Below are positions 35,664 through 45,439 of a stretch of DNA of 64,000 nt, piece by piece. Each line of letters starts with the position of its first letter. Position 1 is the stretch's first letter. The position numbers were made by a program, and so were the translations under genes. A model generated the notes under the pieces. That model was not told the DNA's origin and did no database searches. It was given only the letters and a program-made list of their open reading frames with translations. This DNA is from Algorimicrobium sp002414705 (lineage in GTDB: Bacteria; Bacteroidota; Bacteroidia; Flavobacteriales; Flavobacteriaceae): contig CAXAUF010000002.1 of the NCBI GenBank assembly GCA_963972425.1, positions 1 to 64,000 of the forward strand, in the 5' to 3' direction.

Positions 35664-37448
35664 TCAATGGGTAATATTAATAAGTTTTCGTCTGTAGGCT
35701 GTTAATAGTTTGGATTTAGATATAAAACCAATGTATTCATTATCTTTTACAACAGGTAAATTCCAAGCATTACTATCCTGAAATTTTTTCATAATAGTCG
35801 TCATTTTATCCTTTCCCATATCAATAATTGCAGGTGGATTTTGCATGACTTCTTTAGCAATAACTTCATTGTATAGAGATTGATCAAACATAATGGGTCT
35901 AATATCATCTAGTAAAATAATGCCGACTAACATTTTTGTTTTATCATCTATAACTGGGAATAAATTCCTATTGGATTTAACGACTGCTTTATGAACAATA
36001 TCTCCCAAACTCATGTCTGGAGAAACACTAATGAAATTGGTTTCAATAACCGAATTGATATTCATAAGAGTTAAAACAGCATGATCTTTATCATGGGTGA
36101 TTAAATCCCCTTTTCTACCCAATTCCATCGTATAAACAGAATGTGGATAAAAGTATTTTGTTAAACTAAACGAGATAGTAGCCGTAAGCATTAATGGTAT
36201 AAATAAATCATAACCACCCGTTACTTCAGCAATTAAGAAAATGGCTGTTAGTGGTGCGTGAAAAACCCCAGCCAAAACACCAGCCATACCCACTAATGTG
36301 AAATTACTTTCGGAAACTGAAAAACCTAAACCGCAATGATTAATAATTTTAGCAATACAGTTACCCATAATACTTCCCATAAATAATGCAGGTGCAAAAA
36401 TACCACCAACACCGCCTGCACCAAAAGTAATGGCACTAGCAATAATTTTAAAAAAAACCAAGCCTGCTAATAGCCCAATAACAACCCAGATATTGGTTAG
36501 GTCTAAATGCAAGGAATTATTTACCAGTGCTTTTTCAGGATTACCAGCAATTAAATTGTTCATCACATCAAAACCTTCTCCATAAAGAGGAGGAATAAAG
36601 TAAATAAGTACACCTATGGCACTACCACCAACAAGAATTCTGTACCAAGCGGATTTTATTTTGTCGAAAAGTTTCTGAATACGCTCATATATTTCTGTAA
36701 AATACATAGATGTAAAACCAGCAAAAATTCCCAAAATAATATAAAATGGTACATCGGAAACGGAAAAACCGTCTTTAATATCGAAGGGTAATAAGACATC
36801 ATTTCCAAAGAAAAAATACGAGGTAAAAATAGCCGATAATGATGCTAATAATAATGGCAGCATAGACGCAATAGTCAAATCTAAACTAAATACCTCAATG
36901 GCAAAAATAATGGCAGCAACAGGCGCTTTAAAAATTGAAGACATAGCACCAGCAGCAGCACAACCTATTAATAAGGTTTTAGTTTTTTGGTTAACATGAA
37001 ACAGTTTAGAAATATTGGAACTTATAGCGGCTCCTGTTGCAACTGTTGGCCCTTCCAGACCAACAGAGCCTCCAAATCCTACCGTAATTGGAGCCGTTAA
37101 AAATGAACCAAACATTTGATACCTTTTAATAATGCCTTTTCGTTTGGCAATAGCATATAGCGTGGAAGGAATTCCATGACTTACTTTGTTCCGAATAACA
37201 TATTTTATAATAAGGTATACTAACGTAAAACCTATAATTGGAAATAAGAAATAAAATGCATGGTGATAGTATTTTACTAAATTACCTTCTAGTAAATGCT
37301 GAATAAAATGCGTTAAATTTTTAAGAATAACCGCTCCAACTCCAGATGTAAAACCAACAAGTATACTTAATAGATATATAAATTGCTTATTTGAAACGTG
37401 CTTGGCACGCCAAATTAAAAGGCGTTTAAAAAGGGTTCTTTTAGGCAT
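35664..37448 (-). CDS. ClC-family chloride channel/transporter with CBS domains
   Basis: 594 residues. ClC signatures are GFGGSVGLEGPTVATGAAI, FKAPVAAIIFAIEVF and FGAGGVGGIFAPALFMG, which line the anion pathway across about ten helices. Two C-terminal CBS domains (from about 455: MNINSVIETNFISVSPDMSL, and EVMQNPPAIIDMGKDKMTTIMKKF) probably sense nucleotides. Channel versus proton-coupled exchanger cannot be decided reliably from reading. The gene overlaps its upstream TPR-lipoprotein neighbour by 8 bp. Confidence 0.93.
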   Translation of the reverse strand: MPKRTLFKRLLIWRAKHVSNKQFIYLLSILVGFTSGVGAVILKNLTHFIQHLLEGNLVKYYHHAFYFLFPIIGFTLVYLIIKYVIRNKVSHGIPSTLYAIAKRKGIIKRYQMFGSFLTAPITVGFGGSVGLEGPTVATGAAISSNISKLFHVNQKTKTLLIGCAAAGAMSSIFKAPVAAIIFAIEVFSLDLTIASMLPLLLASLSAIFTSYFFFGNDVLLPFDIKDGFSVSDVPFYIILGIFAGFTSMYFTEIYERIQKLFDKIKSAWYRILVGGSAIGVLIYFIPPLYGEGFDVMNNLIAGNPEKALVNNSLHLDLTNIWVVIGLLAGLVFFKIIASAITFGAGGVGGIFAPALFMGSIMGNCIAKIINHCGLGFSVSESNFTLVGMAGVLAGVFHAPLTAIFLIAEVTGGYDLFIPLMLTATISFSLTKYFYPHSVYTMELGRKGDLITHDKDHAVLTLMNINSVIETNFISVSPDMSLGDIVHKAVVKSNRNLFPVIDDKTKMLVGIILLDDIRPIMFDQSLYNEVIAKEVMQNPPAIIDMGKDKMTTIMKKFQDSNAWNLPVVKDNEYIGFISKSKLLTAYRRKLINITH

Positions 37449-38262
37449 TGTCTTGGTGCAATTGCAATTTTAGTGCATGTAAATCTTCTAAATAAATTTG
37501 TCTTAAGGTTTCAACATAAGGTCTGTTGTTAAAATAACCTTGTTTAAATTCATCAATAGCTGTATTTATTAATTCTTCTGCCAATTCAATTTTTCCTTGT
37601 TGTTGCGCTATTAAAGCCATATAATATTTGGCATCTGCACTTAAATTTCTACCGTGTTCCAGTCGTTTTTCAAAATTATAAAGCGCTTTTTCATAATTTC
37701 CAGATTCATAATAGGCAATACCACGATATAAAAAAGCTGTGAGTTCTACCCAATCTTCACCAGACTCTTCTATTTCTTGATGGATATATTTGTCAAAATA
37801 CAGGATGGAATTGTCATAATCCTTTAATCCTAAATAGGCAATGCCTCGCCAATAATCGACACTGTGTCCTTGTGGCTGATCGGTAAAATTTGGTGTTAAG
37901 GTATCTGACGTATCAAAATCGGCAATAGCTTTTTTATAATCTCGGTAAAACCATAAATATAAATAACCACGCCAAGGAATACGCGTTACAGAATCTAAAA
38001 GAACCGCTTTATCATATTGCGCTTTCCATTCGTGAGGCATACCACGTTTTAAATATGCAACAGAAAGTTCGTAAACAGCTTGCTCGTATGTAGAATCTAT
38101 TTCAATAGCGCGTGCAATACCATTGATGCTACCTGCTGAACCTTGACCAAAATTGGTAACGCCAAAACTGTATGCTTCTTCCGCCTTTTCACGTTTGGTT
38201 TGACATGAAAACAGACAAAGAATTACAAAAATATTAAGGTATAATTTCAATAATCTCGCCAT
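37441..38262 (-). CDS. TPR-repeat lipoprotein
   Basis: 273 residues. A lipobox (FVILCLFSCQTKRE, lipid on the Cys near residue 20) is followed by about six TPR-like repeats (for example GIAYLGLKDYDNSILYFDKYI and GIAYYESGNYEKALYNFEKRL). TPRs mediate protein contacts; no specific partner is known. It overlaps the upstream gene by 29 bp and the ClC gene by 8 bp, so the set is one operon. Confidence 0.85.
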   Translation of the reverse strand: MARLLKLYLNIFVILCLFSCQTKREKAEEAYSFGVTNFGQGSAGSINGIARAIEIDSTYEQAVYELSVAYLKRGMPHEWKAQYDKAVLLDSVTRIPWRGYLYLWFYRDYKKAIADFDTSDTLTPNFTDQPQGHSVDYWRGIAYLGLKDYDNSILYFDKYIHQEIEESGEDWVELTAFLYRGIAYYESGNYEKALYNFEKRLEHGRNLSADAKYYMALIAQQQGKIELAEELINTAIDEFKQGYFNNRPYVETLRQIYLEDLHALKLQLHQDNA

Positions 38263-38782
38263 GTTCTATTCTATAGGATATATACATATATGAATCCCGA
38301 TAATCATCAAAAAGATAATTTGGATTCCACGTTTTAAGTTCAGTTGTTAGTTGAAATAACTGATCAACTAAATCCTTATTAAATGTTGAAGGGTTTAAAT
38401 CTAAATCATTTTCATGAATCACGTAACGTCCAGCTTCCCCTTTACAATTTATAACAAATCGGATGTTTAAATAACCGGAATCTGTATAGTTTTTGTTCTT
38501 GTAATTTGAAAGAATAAATTTTCGCAAACCATTTTTACCTTTGCTATACGTAGCGCGTTCTGGATTGTAATATTGAAGAATATAGTTTTCATTACAAACT
38601 TCAAAACCTTCGCTTAACAAAGCGGTTTCAGGATCTATATATTCAACGTCATGCGTGTACTTTTTTTCAGGAACGAACTTGTAGTTAAACATATAATACG
38701 CATATCCATATAAGGCAAAGAGCACAATAGTTAGCCCTAAAATAACATATAGAAAAATTTTAAAAATGCGCTTCCAGTTCAT
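38234..38782 (-). CDS. Membrane-anchored protein with TonB-C-like domain
   Basis: 182 residues with an N-terminal membrane helix (IFLYVILGLTIVLFALYGYAYYMF) and a periplasmic domain. The segment YLNIRFVINCKGEAGRYVIHENDLD and following LFQLTTELKTWNPNY resembles the C-terminal domain of TonB-like proteins, where a beta-alpha-beta unit binds receptors. The Pro-rich linker of a true TonB is absent, so it is unlikely to be an energy transducer. First gene of the operon ending in the ClC channel and a small membrane protein. Confidence 0.65.
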   Translation of the reverse strand: MNWKRIFKIFLYVILGLTIVLFALYGYAYYMFNYKFVPEKKYTHDVEYIDPETALLSEGFEVCNENYILQYYNPERATYSKGKNGLRKFILSNYKNKNYTDSGYLNIRFVINCKGEAGRYVIHENDLDLNPSTFNKDLVDQLFQLTTELKTWNPNYLFDDYRDSYMYISYRIEHGEIIEIIP

Positions 38783-38802
38783 TAGTTAAAACTACTAAAA
38801 AA

Positions 38803-38833
38803 AATGTCCCGATAAGCTATCGAGACAATTTTT
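38803..38833 (-). terminator. aspS terminator
   Basis: TGTC-CCGATA-AGC-TATCGA-GACA at 38805-38827 with A-run on the plus-strand left side, giving a U-run on the minus strand, placed 7 bp after the aspS stop. Confidence 0.7.
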
Positions 38834-38839
38834 AAATTT

Positions 38840-40594
38840 TTATGATTTTAAGTTCAGTTTTAAACTTAATTCTTCTAATTGTTTATTGTCTAGTGGAGCA
38901 GGAGCATCTATCATGACATCGCGACCTGAATTATTTTTTGGAAACGCAATAAAATCTCTAATAGTTTCCTGGCCACCTAAAATGGCTACCAGTCTATCAA
39001 GTCCAAAGGCTAAACCACCATGAGGTGGTGCGCCATATTCAAAAGCATCCATTAAAAATCCAAATTGCGCTTTAGCTTCTTCTTCAGAAAAACCTAAATG
39101 TTTCAGCATAATTGCTTGTGTTGCTTTGTCATGAATACGAATAGAGCCACCTCCAATTTCGTTTCCATTTAATACCAAATCATAAGCATTGGCTTTTACA
39201 TCTCCTGGATTTGTATCTAATAATTCAATTTGCCCTGGTTTAGGAGAGGTGAAAGGGTGATGCATAGCATGGTAATGACCCGTTTCTTCATCTAGTTCCA
39301 ATAATGGAAAATCTATAACCCAAAGCGGTGCAAATACTTTAGGATCTCTTAATCCTAATTGTTCTGCTAATTCCATACGTAAGGCACTTAATTGGGCACG
39401 AACTTTATTAGTTGGGCCAGAAAGTACACAAACTAAATCGCCAGCTTTGGCACCTGTTTTTTCGGCCCATTTTGCTAAATCGTCTTGATCGAAAAATTTA
39501 TCGACAGATGATTTGTAGGTTCCGTCATCATTACAGCGACTGTAAACCATGCCTAAAGCACCAATTTGTGGACGTTTTACCCAATCAATCAGTTTATCAA
39601 TTTCTTTTCTAGTGTAACTATTTCCTCCAGGAACTGCAATACCTACAACTAATTCAGCATCATTAAATACCCCAAAATCTTTATGTTGTGCTACATCATT
39701 TAACTCGCCAAATTCCATTCCGAAACGAATATCTGGTTTGTCATTTCCGTATAAGCGCATGGCATCGTCATATAACATTCTTGGAAATTTTTCCACTTCT
39801 ACACCATTCACTTCTTTTAATAAATGACGTGTTAAGTTTTCAAAAACATTTAATATGTCTTCTTGCTCTACAAATGCCATTTCGCAGTCTATTTGCGTGA
39901 ATTCTGGTTGTCTGTCTGCGCGTAAATCTTCATCTCTAAAACACTTTACAATCTGAAAGTATTTATCCATGCCACCAACCATTAATAGTTGTTTGAATGT
40001 TTGTGGACTTTGTGGAAGTGCGTAAAACTCACCTTCGTTCATTCTGGATGGCACAACAAAATCGCGAGCACCTTCTGGTGTCGATTTTATTAAATATGGT
40101 GTTTCTACTTCAATGAAACCATCGTTAGATAGAAAGTTTCTTACTTCTTGAGCTACTTTTGCTCTGAAAATCAAACTATTTTTTACAGGATTACGACGAA
40201 TATCTAAATAGCGATATTTCATACGTATGTCTTCGCCACCATCGGTTTTATCTTCTATAGTAAAAGGAGGTAAAAGTGATTCGTTTAATATATCCAATTT
40301 AGAAACCAAAATTTCAATATCACCTGTTGGAATATTCGCATTTTTAGAAGCACGCTCAATAACGGTTCCTGTAACTTGAATGACGAATTCACGACCTAGC
40401 TTTTGAGCTTTATCCATCATGGCTTTTGGCGTGCGTTCTTCATCAAAAACTAATTGGGTAATACCGTAACGGTCGCGTAAATCCACCCAAACAATAAAAC
40501 CTTTATCGCGTGATTTTTGTACCCAACCAGAAAGGGTTACTTCGGTATTGATATGTGATGCTCGTAATTCACCACAGGTATGACTTCTGTACAT
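38840..40594 (-). CDS. aspS: Aspartyl-tRNA synthetase
   Basis: 584 residues, class II. An OB-fold anticodon-binding domain (about 1-105: RSHTCGELRASHINTEVTLSGWVQKSRDKGFIVWVDLRDRYG) leads into the catalytic domain with motif 2 (FRDEDLRADRQPEFTQIDCEM), a bacterial GAD insertion (about 285-400) and motif 3 (GLAFGLDRLVAILGG). It charges tRNA-Asp. The genome may encode asparagine charging separately since asnS is also present at the right edge. Transcribed from its own strong promoter. Confidence 0.96.
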   Translation of the reverse strand: MYRSHTCGELRASHINTEVTLSGWVQKSRDKGFIVWVDLRDRYGITQLVFDEERTPKAMMDKAQKLGREFVIQVTGTVIERASKNANIPTGDIEILVSKLDILNESLLPPFTIEDKTDGGEDIRMKYRYLDIRRNPVKNSLIFRAKVAQEVRNFLSNDGFIEVETPYLIKSTPEGARDFVVPSRMNEGEFYALPQSPQTFKQLLMVGGMDKYFQIVKCFRDEDLRADRQPEFTQIDCEMAFVEQEDILNVFENLTRHLLKEVNGVEVEKFPRMLYDDAMRLYGNDKPDIRFGMEFGELNDVAQHKDFGVFNDAELVVGIAVPGGNSYTRKEIDKLIDWVKRPQIGALGMVYSRCNDDGTYKSSVDKFFDQDDLAKWAEKTGAKAGDLVCVLSGPTNKVRAQLSALRMELAEQLGLRDPKVFAPLWVIDFPLLELDEETGHYHAMHHPFTSPKPGQIELLDTNPGDVKANAYDLVLNGNEIGGGSIRIHDKATQAIMLKHLGFSEEEAKAQFGFLMDAFEYGAPPHGGLAFGLDRLVAILGGQETIRDFIAFPKNNSGRDVMIDAPAPLDNKQLEELSLKLNLKS

Positions 40595-40607
40595 AATTTG
40601 TTGTTTT

Positions 40608-40661
40608 TACACCTGTAAGGTGTATGCGGATGCAAATTTAAGCAAGTTAACCGATTATCAA
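40608..40661 (-). promoter_or_regulatory. aspS promoter and 5'-UTR hairpin
   Basis: On the minus strand TTG (40661-40659), an 18-bp spacer and TAAATTTG (40640-40633) form a near-ideal Bacteroidota -33/-7 promoter. Downstream, TACACCT-TAC-AGGTGTA (40624-40608) is a perfect 7-bp hairpin in the short leader, 14 nt before the ATG. Confidence 0.65.
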
Positions 40662-40663
40662 AT

Positions 40664-40692
40664 AAAAAAGCCTCAACATTTGTTAAGGCTTT
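40664..40692 (-). terminator. RND operon terminator
   Basis: Read on the minus strand, AAAGCCTTAACA and TGTTGAGGCTTTTTT-type arms pair (one mismatch) and end in U's. It lies 60 bp beyond the RND pump stop codon. Confidence 0.65.
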
Positions 40693-40751
40693 CTGCTATT
40701 AGTCAATCTTTTATTTGAGAGTATAAGAATTGGCTTTAAATACGTTGCTGT

Positions 40752-43700
40752 TTAATTATTATTTCTTCTAAACCACATTTTTAATTGCATGGATAAAAAG
40801 AATAAAACAGGTACTACTATTAGAGTTAAAAATGTAGCTATTAGTAATCCGTAAATTACGGTCCACGCTAATGGTCCCCAGAATACTACATTATCTCCAC
40901 CCATATAGATATTAGGGTTTAATTCACTAAATAAGGTGAAAAAATTTATATTTAATCCAATAGCAAGAGGCACTAAACCAAGTATGGTTGTAATGGCTGT
41001 TAACAATACTGGACGTAAACGTGCTTTGCCTGCTCGTACTATACTTTCAAATAAATCCTCTTTGCTTAAGTTTTCAGAATTATCTAAATCAAGTTCATGT
41101 TTCTTTCTGTCTATTAATAATTGCGCATAATCCAGTAATACCACACCATTATTTACAACAATACCTGCCAAAGAAATAATACCTACCATAGTCATCATAA
41201 TAACAAAGGCGCTTCCCGTAATTACAATACCACCAAATACACCTATAAGGCTTAAAAATATAGCTAGCATGATAATGGTTGGTTTTGAAATGGAATTAAA
41301 TTGAAAGATTAAGATGAAGAAAATTAACCCTAAACCTGTGAAAAAGGCACCCATTAAAAATACCATTTGCTTATTCTGCTCTTCAATTTGACCCGTATAA
41401 TCAATATGAATATTTTTAGGAAGGTTTTTGTAACTCTTCATTTCATTTTGAATCTGCGTTACAATAGCGCCTGCATCTGTAAATCCAGGCGAAAGTGCAG
41501 AATAAACAGTAACCACACGCTTGGTGTCTTTATGTTTAATAGCACTAAAACTAGAATTGTTTTCATGTTTTGTAACCGCAGAAACAGGGATGCTTTTTAG
41601 TTGTCCTGTATTGTCCCTAAACGTAATGTTCTGATTAAATAATGCACTTGTATTGTAGCGATTTTCTTCATTAAAACGTACGTAAATATCAAAGTCATCT
41701 CCATCTTCTTTGTAAATACCAGCTTTTGATCCGAAAATGGAATTACGTAATTGTTGTCCTACTAATGAGGCACTAATACCTAACTCACCAGCTTTTTCTC
41801 TGTCAATAGTAACACGCATGGATGGCTTGTCCTTATTGACATCAATTTTTAATTCATCTATACCTTGAATATTTTTGGTATTAATGAATTCGCGCATATT
41901 TTCGGCTGTATTAATGAGTTCGTCATAGTCATCACCTTCTATTTCAATATTAATTGGTGCACCTGCAGGTGGTCCATTGGCATCTTTTTCAACGGAAATC
42001 AAAACACCTGGATAAATGCCTACTAAAGCTTCTTGTACTTTTTGACGTAGCAATTCACTATCCTCACCACGACGGTATTTATATTCGCGCATGGAAGCTG
42101 TAATTTTAGCCTTATGCGGCATTTCTGCTGATGAACCACTATCTGTTTGCGGATTTCCAGCACCTTCACCAACTTGCGAAACAGCGCTTTCTACCATATA
42201 GTTATAATCACCTTCACGATATTGCTCGTCATTAACAACGGTGTAAACTCGTTTCTCAATTTCTTGTGTAATAGCATTTGTTTTTTCAATGGCAGTTCCT
42301 TGCGGATACTCTACGTAAACAACAATTTGATTGGGCTTATTATCTGGGAAAAATTCAACTTTGGTCCGTTGTGTGGCTAACGAAACAACAAAAGCGCCAA
42401 TTGAAACAAATAATAATACAATTGTAACAACGGAAATTATATATGGTTTTTTTCCTGATAAAGCCCAACGCAGTTGGCTTTCATACCAACGCTCTAATTT
42501 CACCAATGTTTTTGTTTGGAAATTATTTGCCCATTTACGTAGAAATAATCTGTAAACCCATTGCATAACAGCAGTTAAAACCATGAGTGTTCCTAATCCT
42601 CGGTATTCGCCACCAAAAACAAGTATTAATAGTCCAATACCAGCAATTATTGATGTGTTCCGGATAATTTTCTTAAGAGGCATATCTTTATCTTCGGTAC
42701 TCATAAATTGCGAGACTAAAACCGAGTTAAAGAAAATAGCCACAAATAAAGAAGATCCTAAAACAACGGAAAGTGTTATTGGTAAAATCATCATAAATTG
42801 CCCCATTATTCCTGGCCATAAACCTAAAGGAATAAAGGCGGCTACTGTTGTTGCTGTAGAAATAATAATAGGAAATGCAATTTCACCAATACCTTTTTTA
42901 GCAGCTTCCATTCGGCTCATACCTTCCTCGTCCATTAAACGATACACGTTTTCAACCACCACGATACCATTATCTACCAACATTCCGAGACCCATAATTA
43001 ATCCGAAAAGCACCATGGTATTTAAACTTTGTCCAAGAAGATTTAATATCATGAGCGACATAAACATGGACATGGGAATTGCAAACCCAACAAAAATGGC
43101 ATTCTTGAACCCTAAAAAGAACATTAGAACCATGACTACCAGAATAACACCAAAAATAATGTTGTTTACTAAATCATCTACTTGTCCGATAGTTACAGGT
43201 GATTGATCGTTGGCAATTGTTACTCTTAAATCCTGTGGAAATTTATTATCAATAGCTTCTTGAACAATAACTTTAATTTGGTCAGCAGCATCCACCATAT
43301 TTTTACCAGCACGTTTTTTAACGTCTAGCATAACAACTGGTTTGCCAAACTCTCTAGCAAACGTTGTTTTGTCTTCTTCGTGAAACGTTACAGTTGCAAC
43401 ATCCTTTAAGTAAATAGCTTTGCCTTTTTCGGCTTTAACAACAAAATTTTCTAGTTGGTCTGGAGAATCAATTTCACCAAGAATACGAATAGTCCTGCGC
43501 TGACCACTGGTTTTTAAGTTTCCAGCAGACATGGTGATATTTCCGTTATTTATGGCGCCAATAATGTCGTTAAAAGTAACATCTGCAGCCATCATTTTGT
43601 AAATATCTACGGCTACTTCAACTTCTTTGTCTTGAGCACCACGAATATCAACTTTCTTTATTTCTAATAAATCTTCAATTTCATCTTGAAGAATTTCACC

Positions 43701-44216
43701 ATATTCTTTGAGTTTTTCAATAGGATAATCGCCAGAAATGTTAATGTTTAAGATGGGCATTTCTTCAGAAAGGCTCAATTCAAAAACATCTGGTTTTACT
43801 TTAGCACCATTGGACATTGGCCAATCTTCGCCAGCTGTTTTGGTGTCTATTTCATCTTTCACCTTTTGTTTAGCTTGCTCAACAGTAAGATTTTCATCAA
43901 ATTCCACAATAATCATGGAATAATCTTCTTGTGATGTGGAGGTTATTTCCACCACATTACTAACGGTTTTTAGTTCGTCTTCAAGTGGGTCTGTAATGAG
44001 TTTCTCAATATCTTCGGCTGTATTTCCTGGATAAATAGAACTAACATATATTTTTGTTTCGTTTACTTCGGGAAAGTTTTCGCGAGGCATTTCAAAAAAT
44101 GCGGCTACACCCAAGTAAAATATAACAAGAATAAGGACGTACATGGTGGTCTTGTTGTTAATAGCCCATGATGATAAACCAAATTCTTTATCGACTTGTT
44201 TTTTCTTTTTAGTCAT
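40752..44216 (-). CDS. RND-family efflux transporter, AcrB/MdtB-like permease
   Basis: 1154 residues with the HAE1 RND architecture: an N-terminal helix, a large periplasmic porter domain (GNTAEDIEKLITDPLEDELKTV), helices 2-6 containing GLIMGLGMLVDNGIVVVENVYR, a second porter/docking half and helices 8-12 (GIISLAGIVVNNGVVLLDYAQ). A loop helix near 500-570 is longer than usual. It pumps drugs, detergents or other small molecules using the proton gradient. It is the last gene of adaptor-pump order: TetR, TolC, adaptor, pump. Confidence 0.94.
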   Translation of the reverse strand: MTKKKKQVDKEFGLSSWAINNKTTMYVLILVIFYLGVAAFFEMPRENFPEVNETKIYVSSIYPGNTAEDIEKLITDPLEDELKTVSNVVEITSTSQEDYSMIIVEFDENLTVEQAKQKVKDEIDTKTAGEDWPMSNGAKVKPDVFELSLSEEMPILNINISGDYPIEKLKEYGEILQDEIEDLLEIKKVDIRGAQDKEVEVAVDIYKMMAADVTFNDIIGAINNGNITMSAGNLKTSGQRRTIRILGEIDSPDQLENFVVKAEKGKAIYLKDVATVTFHEEDKTTFAREFGKPVVMLDVKKRAGKNMVDAADQIKVIVQEAIDNKFPQDLRVTIANDQSPVTIGQVDDLVNNIIFGVILVVMVLMFFLGFKNAIFVGFAIPMSMFMSLMILNLLGQSLNTMVLFGLIMGLGMLVDNGIVVVENVYRLMDEEGMSRMEAAKKGIGEIAFPIIISTATTVAAFIPLGLWPGIMGQFMMILPITLSVVLGSSLFVAIFFNSVLVSQFMSTEDKDMPLKKIIRNTSIIAGIGLLILVFGGEYRGLGTLMVLTAVMQWVYRLFLRKWANNFQTKTLVKLERWYESQLRWALSGKKPYIISVVTIVLLFVSIGAFVVSLATQRTKVEFFPDNKPNQIVVYVEYPQGTAIEKTNAITQEIEKRVYTVVNDEQYREGDYNYMVESAVSQVGEGAGNPQTDSGSSAEMPHKAKITASMREYKYRRGEDSELLRQKVQEALVGIYPGVLISVEKDANGPPAGAPINIEIEGDDYDELINTAENMREFINTKNIQGIDELKIDVNKDKPSMRVTIDREKAGELGISASLVGQQLRNSIFGSKAGIYKEDGDDFDIYVRFNEENRYNTSALFNQNITFRDNTGQLKSIPVSAVTKHENNSSFSAIKHKDTKRVVTVYSALSPGFTDAGAIVTQIQNEMKSYKNLPKNIHIDYTGQIEEQNKQMVFLMGAFFTGLGLIFFILIFQFNSISKPTIIMLAIFLSLIGVFGGIVITGSAFVIMMTMVGIISLAGIVVNNGVVLLDYAQLLIDRKKHELDLDNSENLSKEDLFESIVRAGKARLRPVLLTAITTILGLVPLAIGLNINFFTLFSELNPNIYMGGDNVVFWGPLAWTVIYGLLIATFLTLIVVPVLFFLSMQLKMWFRRNNN

Positions 44217-44226
44217 TTGTTTCTTT

Positions 44227-45417
44227 TTAGTCGTTAGTGCTTTCGGTCTCTAGGGTTACAACCTTAACCATTTGCCCATCTTTAACACTTCTAGCGCCTT
44301 CTTTTACAATTTCAGCACCATCTTCAATACCTTCTAGCACCTCAATAACGTCTCCCTGAGTTCTTCCAGTTTTTATAATAACACGTTTGGCTTCACCTTC
44401 ACTTGTGTTATTTTTATTAGAAATAACATAAATGTACTGTTCACCATCAGCATTTTCTGAAATAATACTTTGCGGAATTAGTAACGCTTCTTCATTTGTG
44501 TAATCGTTAATTTTAAGTCGTGCAGTTAAGTTTGGCTTAATGGTTTTATCATTATTTGGTACGCTTACTTCTATTTTGAAAGTTCGGTTGGCTGGATTTA
44601 TAAAATCGCCAGCTTGCCGAATTTTCGTATCAATGGTTTTGCCAAGAATAGGAAACTCAACCGTAACATTTTTTCCTTTTGTAACATTAGCAATGTAGCT
44701 TTCAGGCACATCGGTTTCAATATACATGTTGTCTAAATTTACAATACGCATTAGTTGACTTTGTCCAGCCATAACCACACTTCCTTGTTCTGTTATCACA
44801 TCATCAATAGTTCCAGAAAATGGGGCAGTTACATTGGTTTTTGAAATTTGTTGGTTGAGTTGATTTACAGCTTCTGCTTGGGATTCAAAGGACGATTTAG
44901 CTTGTAAATATTCAATTTCACTACCAATGTTTTGATCCCATAAGCGCTTTTGACGCTCAAAAGTCGTTTTGGCTAAATTGGTTTGAATTTCTAATTGTGC
45001 TAGTTGTTGACTTAAACCACCATCATCAATTTTAGCCAAAAGTTGTCCTTTTTTTACTTCCTGTCCTTCTTTGACATATACCTTAGTTAAGATGCCATTG
45101 AATTCTGGTGTTACAACCAATAAATTTTTGGTGGTAACATTTCCTTGAATTTCTAAAAGGTGATTAAAAACTTCTTGCTTCGCCTTAAATGTGGTAATTA
45201 AAGGCACTTTTTTAATAGTATCTAACTGTGCTATTTTTTCGTTTAGCAAAGCCATCTGGTCGTTTAATTCTTGTTGCTTGACGTCAATTTCGCTGCGTCT
45301 TTCTTTTAATTCTGTTAAGTTGTTTGATTCTAAAACAGCATCAAGGGATTTTTCTTTTTTATTGCCACATGACGAAATGATAAGGGCAAGAATAATAAGT
45401 AATTTTATGTTTTTCAT
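44227..45417 (-). CDS. RND efflux periplasmic adaptor lipoprotein (MFP)
   Basis: 396 residues. Lipobox ALIISSCGNKKEKSL (lipid on C17), then a coiled-coil (LTELKRRSEIDVKQQELNDQMALLNEKIAQLD), a lipoyl-like hairpin (VYVKEGQEVKKGQLLAKID), a second long helical hairpin and beta-barrel/membrane-proximal domains (SVVMAGQSQLMRIVNLDNMYIETDVPE). It links the RND pump to TolC. The extra N-terminal coiled coil before the lipoyl part is common in Bacteroidota adaptors. It ends 10 bp before the pump. Confidence 0.92.
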   Translation of the reverse strand: MKNIKLLIILALIISSCGNKKEKSLDAVLESNNLTELKERRSEIDVKQQELNDQMALLNEKIAQLDTIKKVPLITTFKAKQEVFNHLLEIQGNVTTKNLLVVTPEFNGILTKVYVKEGQEVKKGQLLAKIDDGGLSQQLAQLEIQTNLAKTTFERQKRLWDQNIGSEIEYLQAKSSFESQAEAVNQLNQQISKTNVTAPFSGTIDDVITEQGSVVMAGQSQLMRIVNLDNMYIETDVPESYIANVTKGKNVTVEFPILGKTIDTKIRQAGDFINPANRTFKIEVSVPNNDKTIKPNLTARLKINDYTNEEALLIPQSIISENADGEQYIYVISNKNNTSEGEAKRVIIKTGRTQGDVIEVLEGIEDGAEIVKEGARSVKDGQMVKVVTLETESTND

Positions 45418-45439
45418 GATTTCAGTGTGATGGATTGGC

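Noticed and set aside
42583..43206. 207-codon plus-strand ORF
   Set aside because: Antisense to the RND pump gene, which is strongly supported by motifs; composition is that of a mirrored membrane protein.
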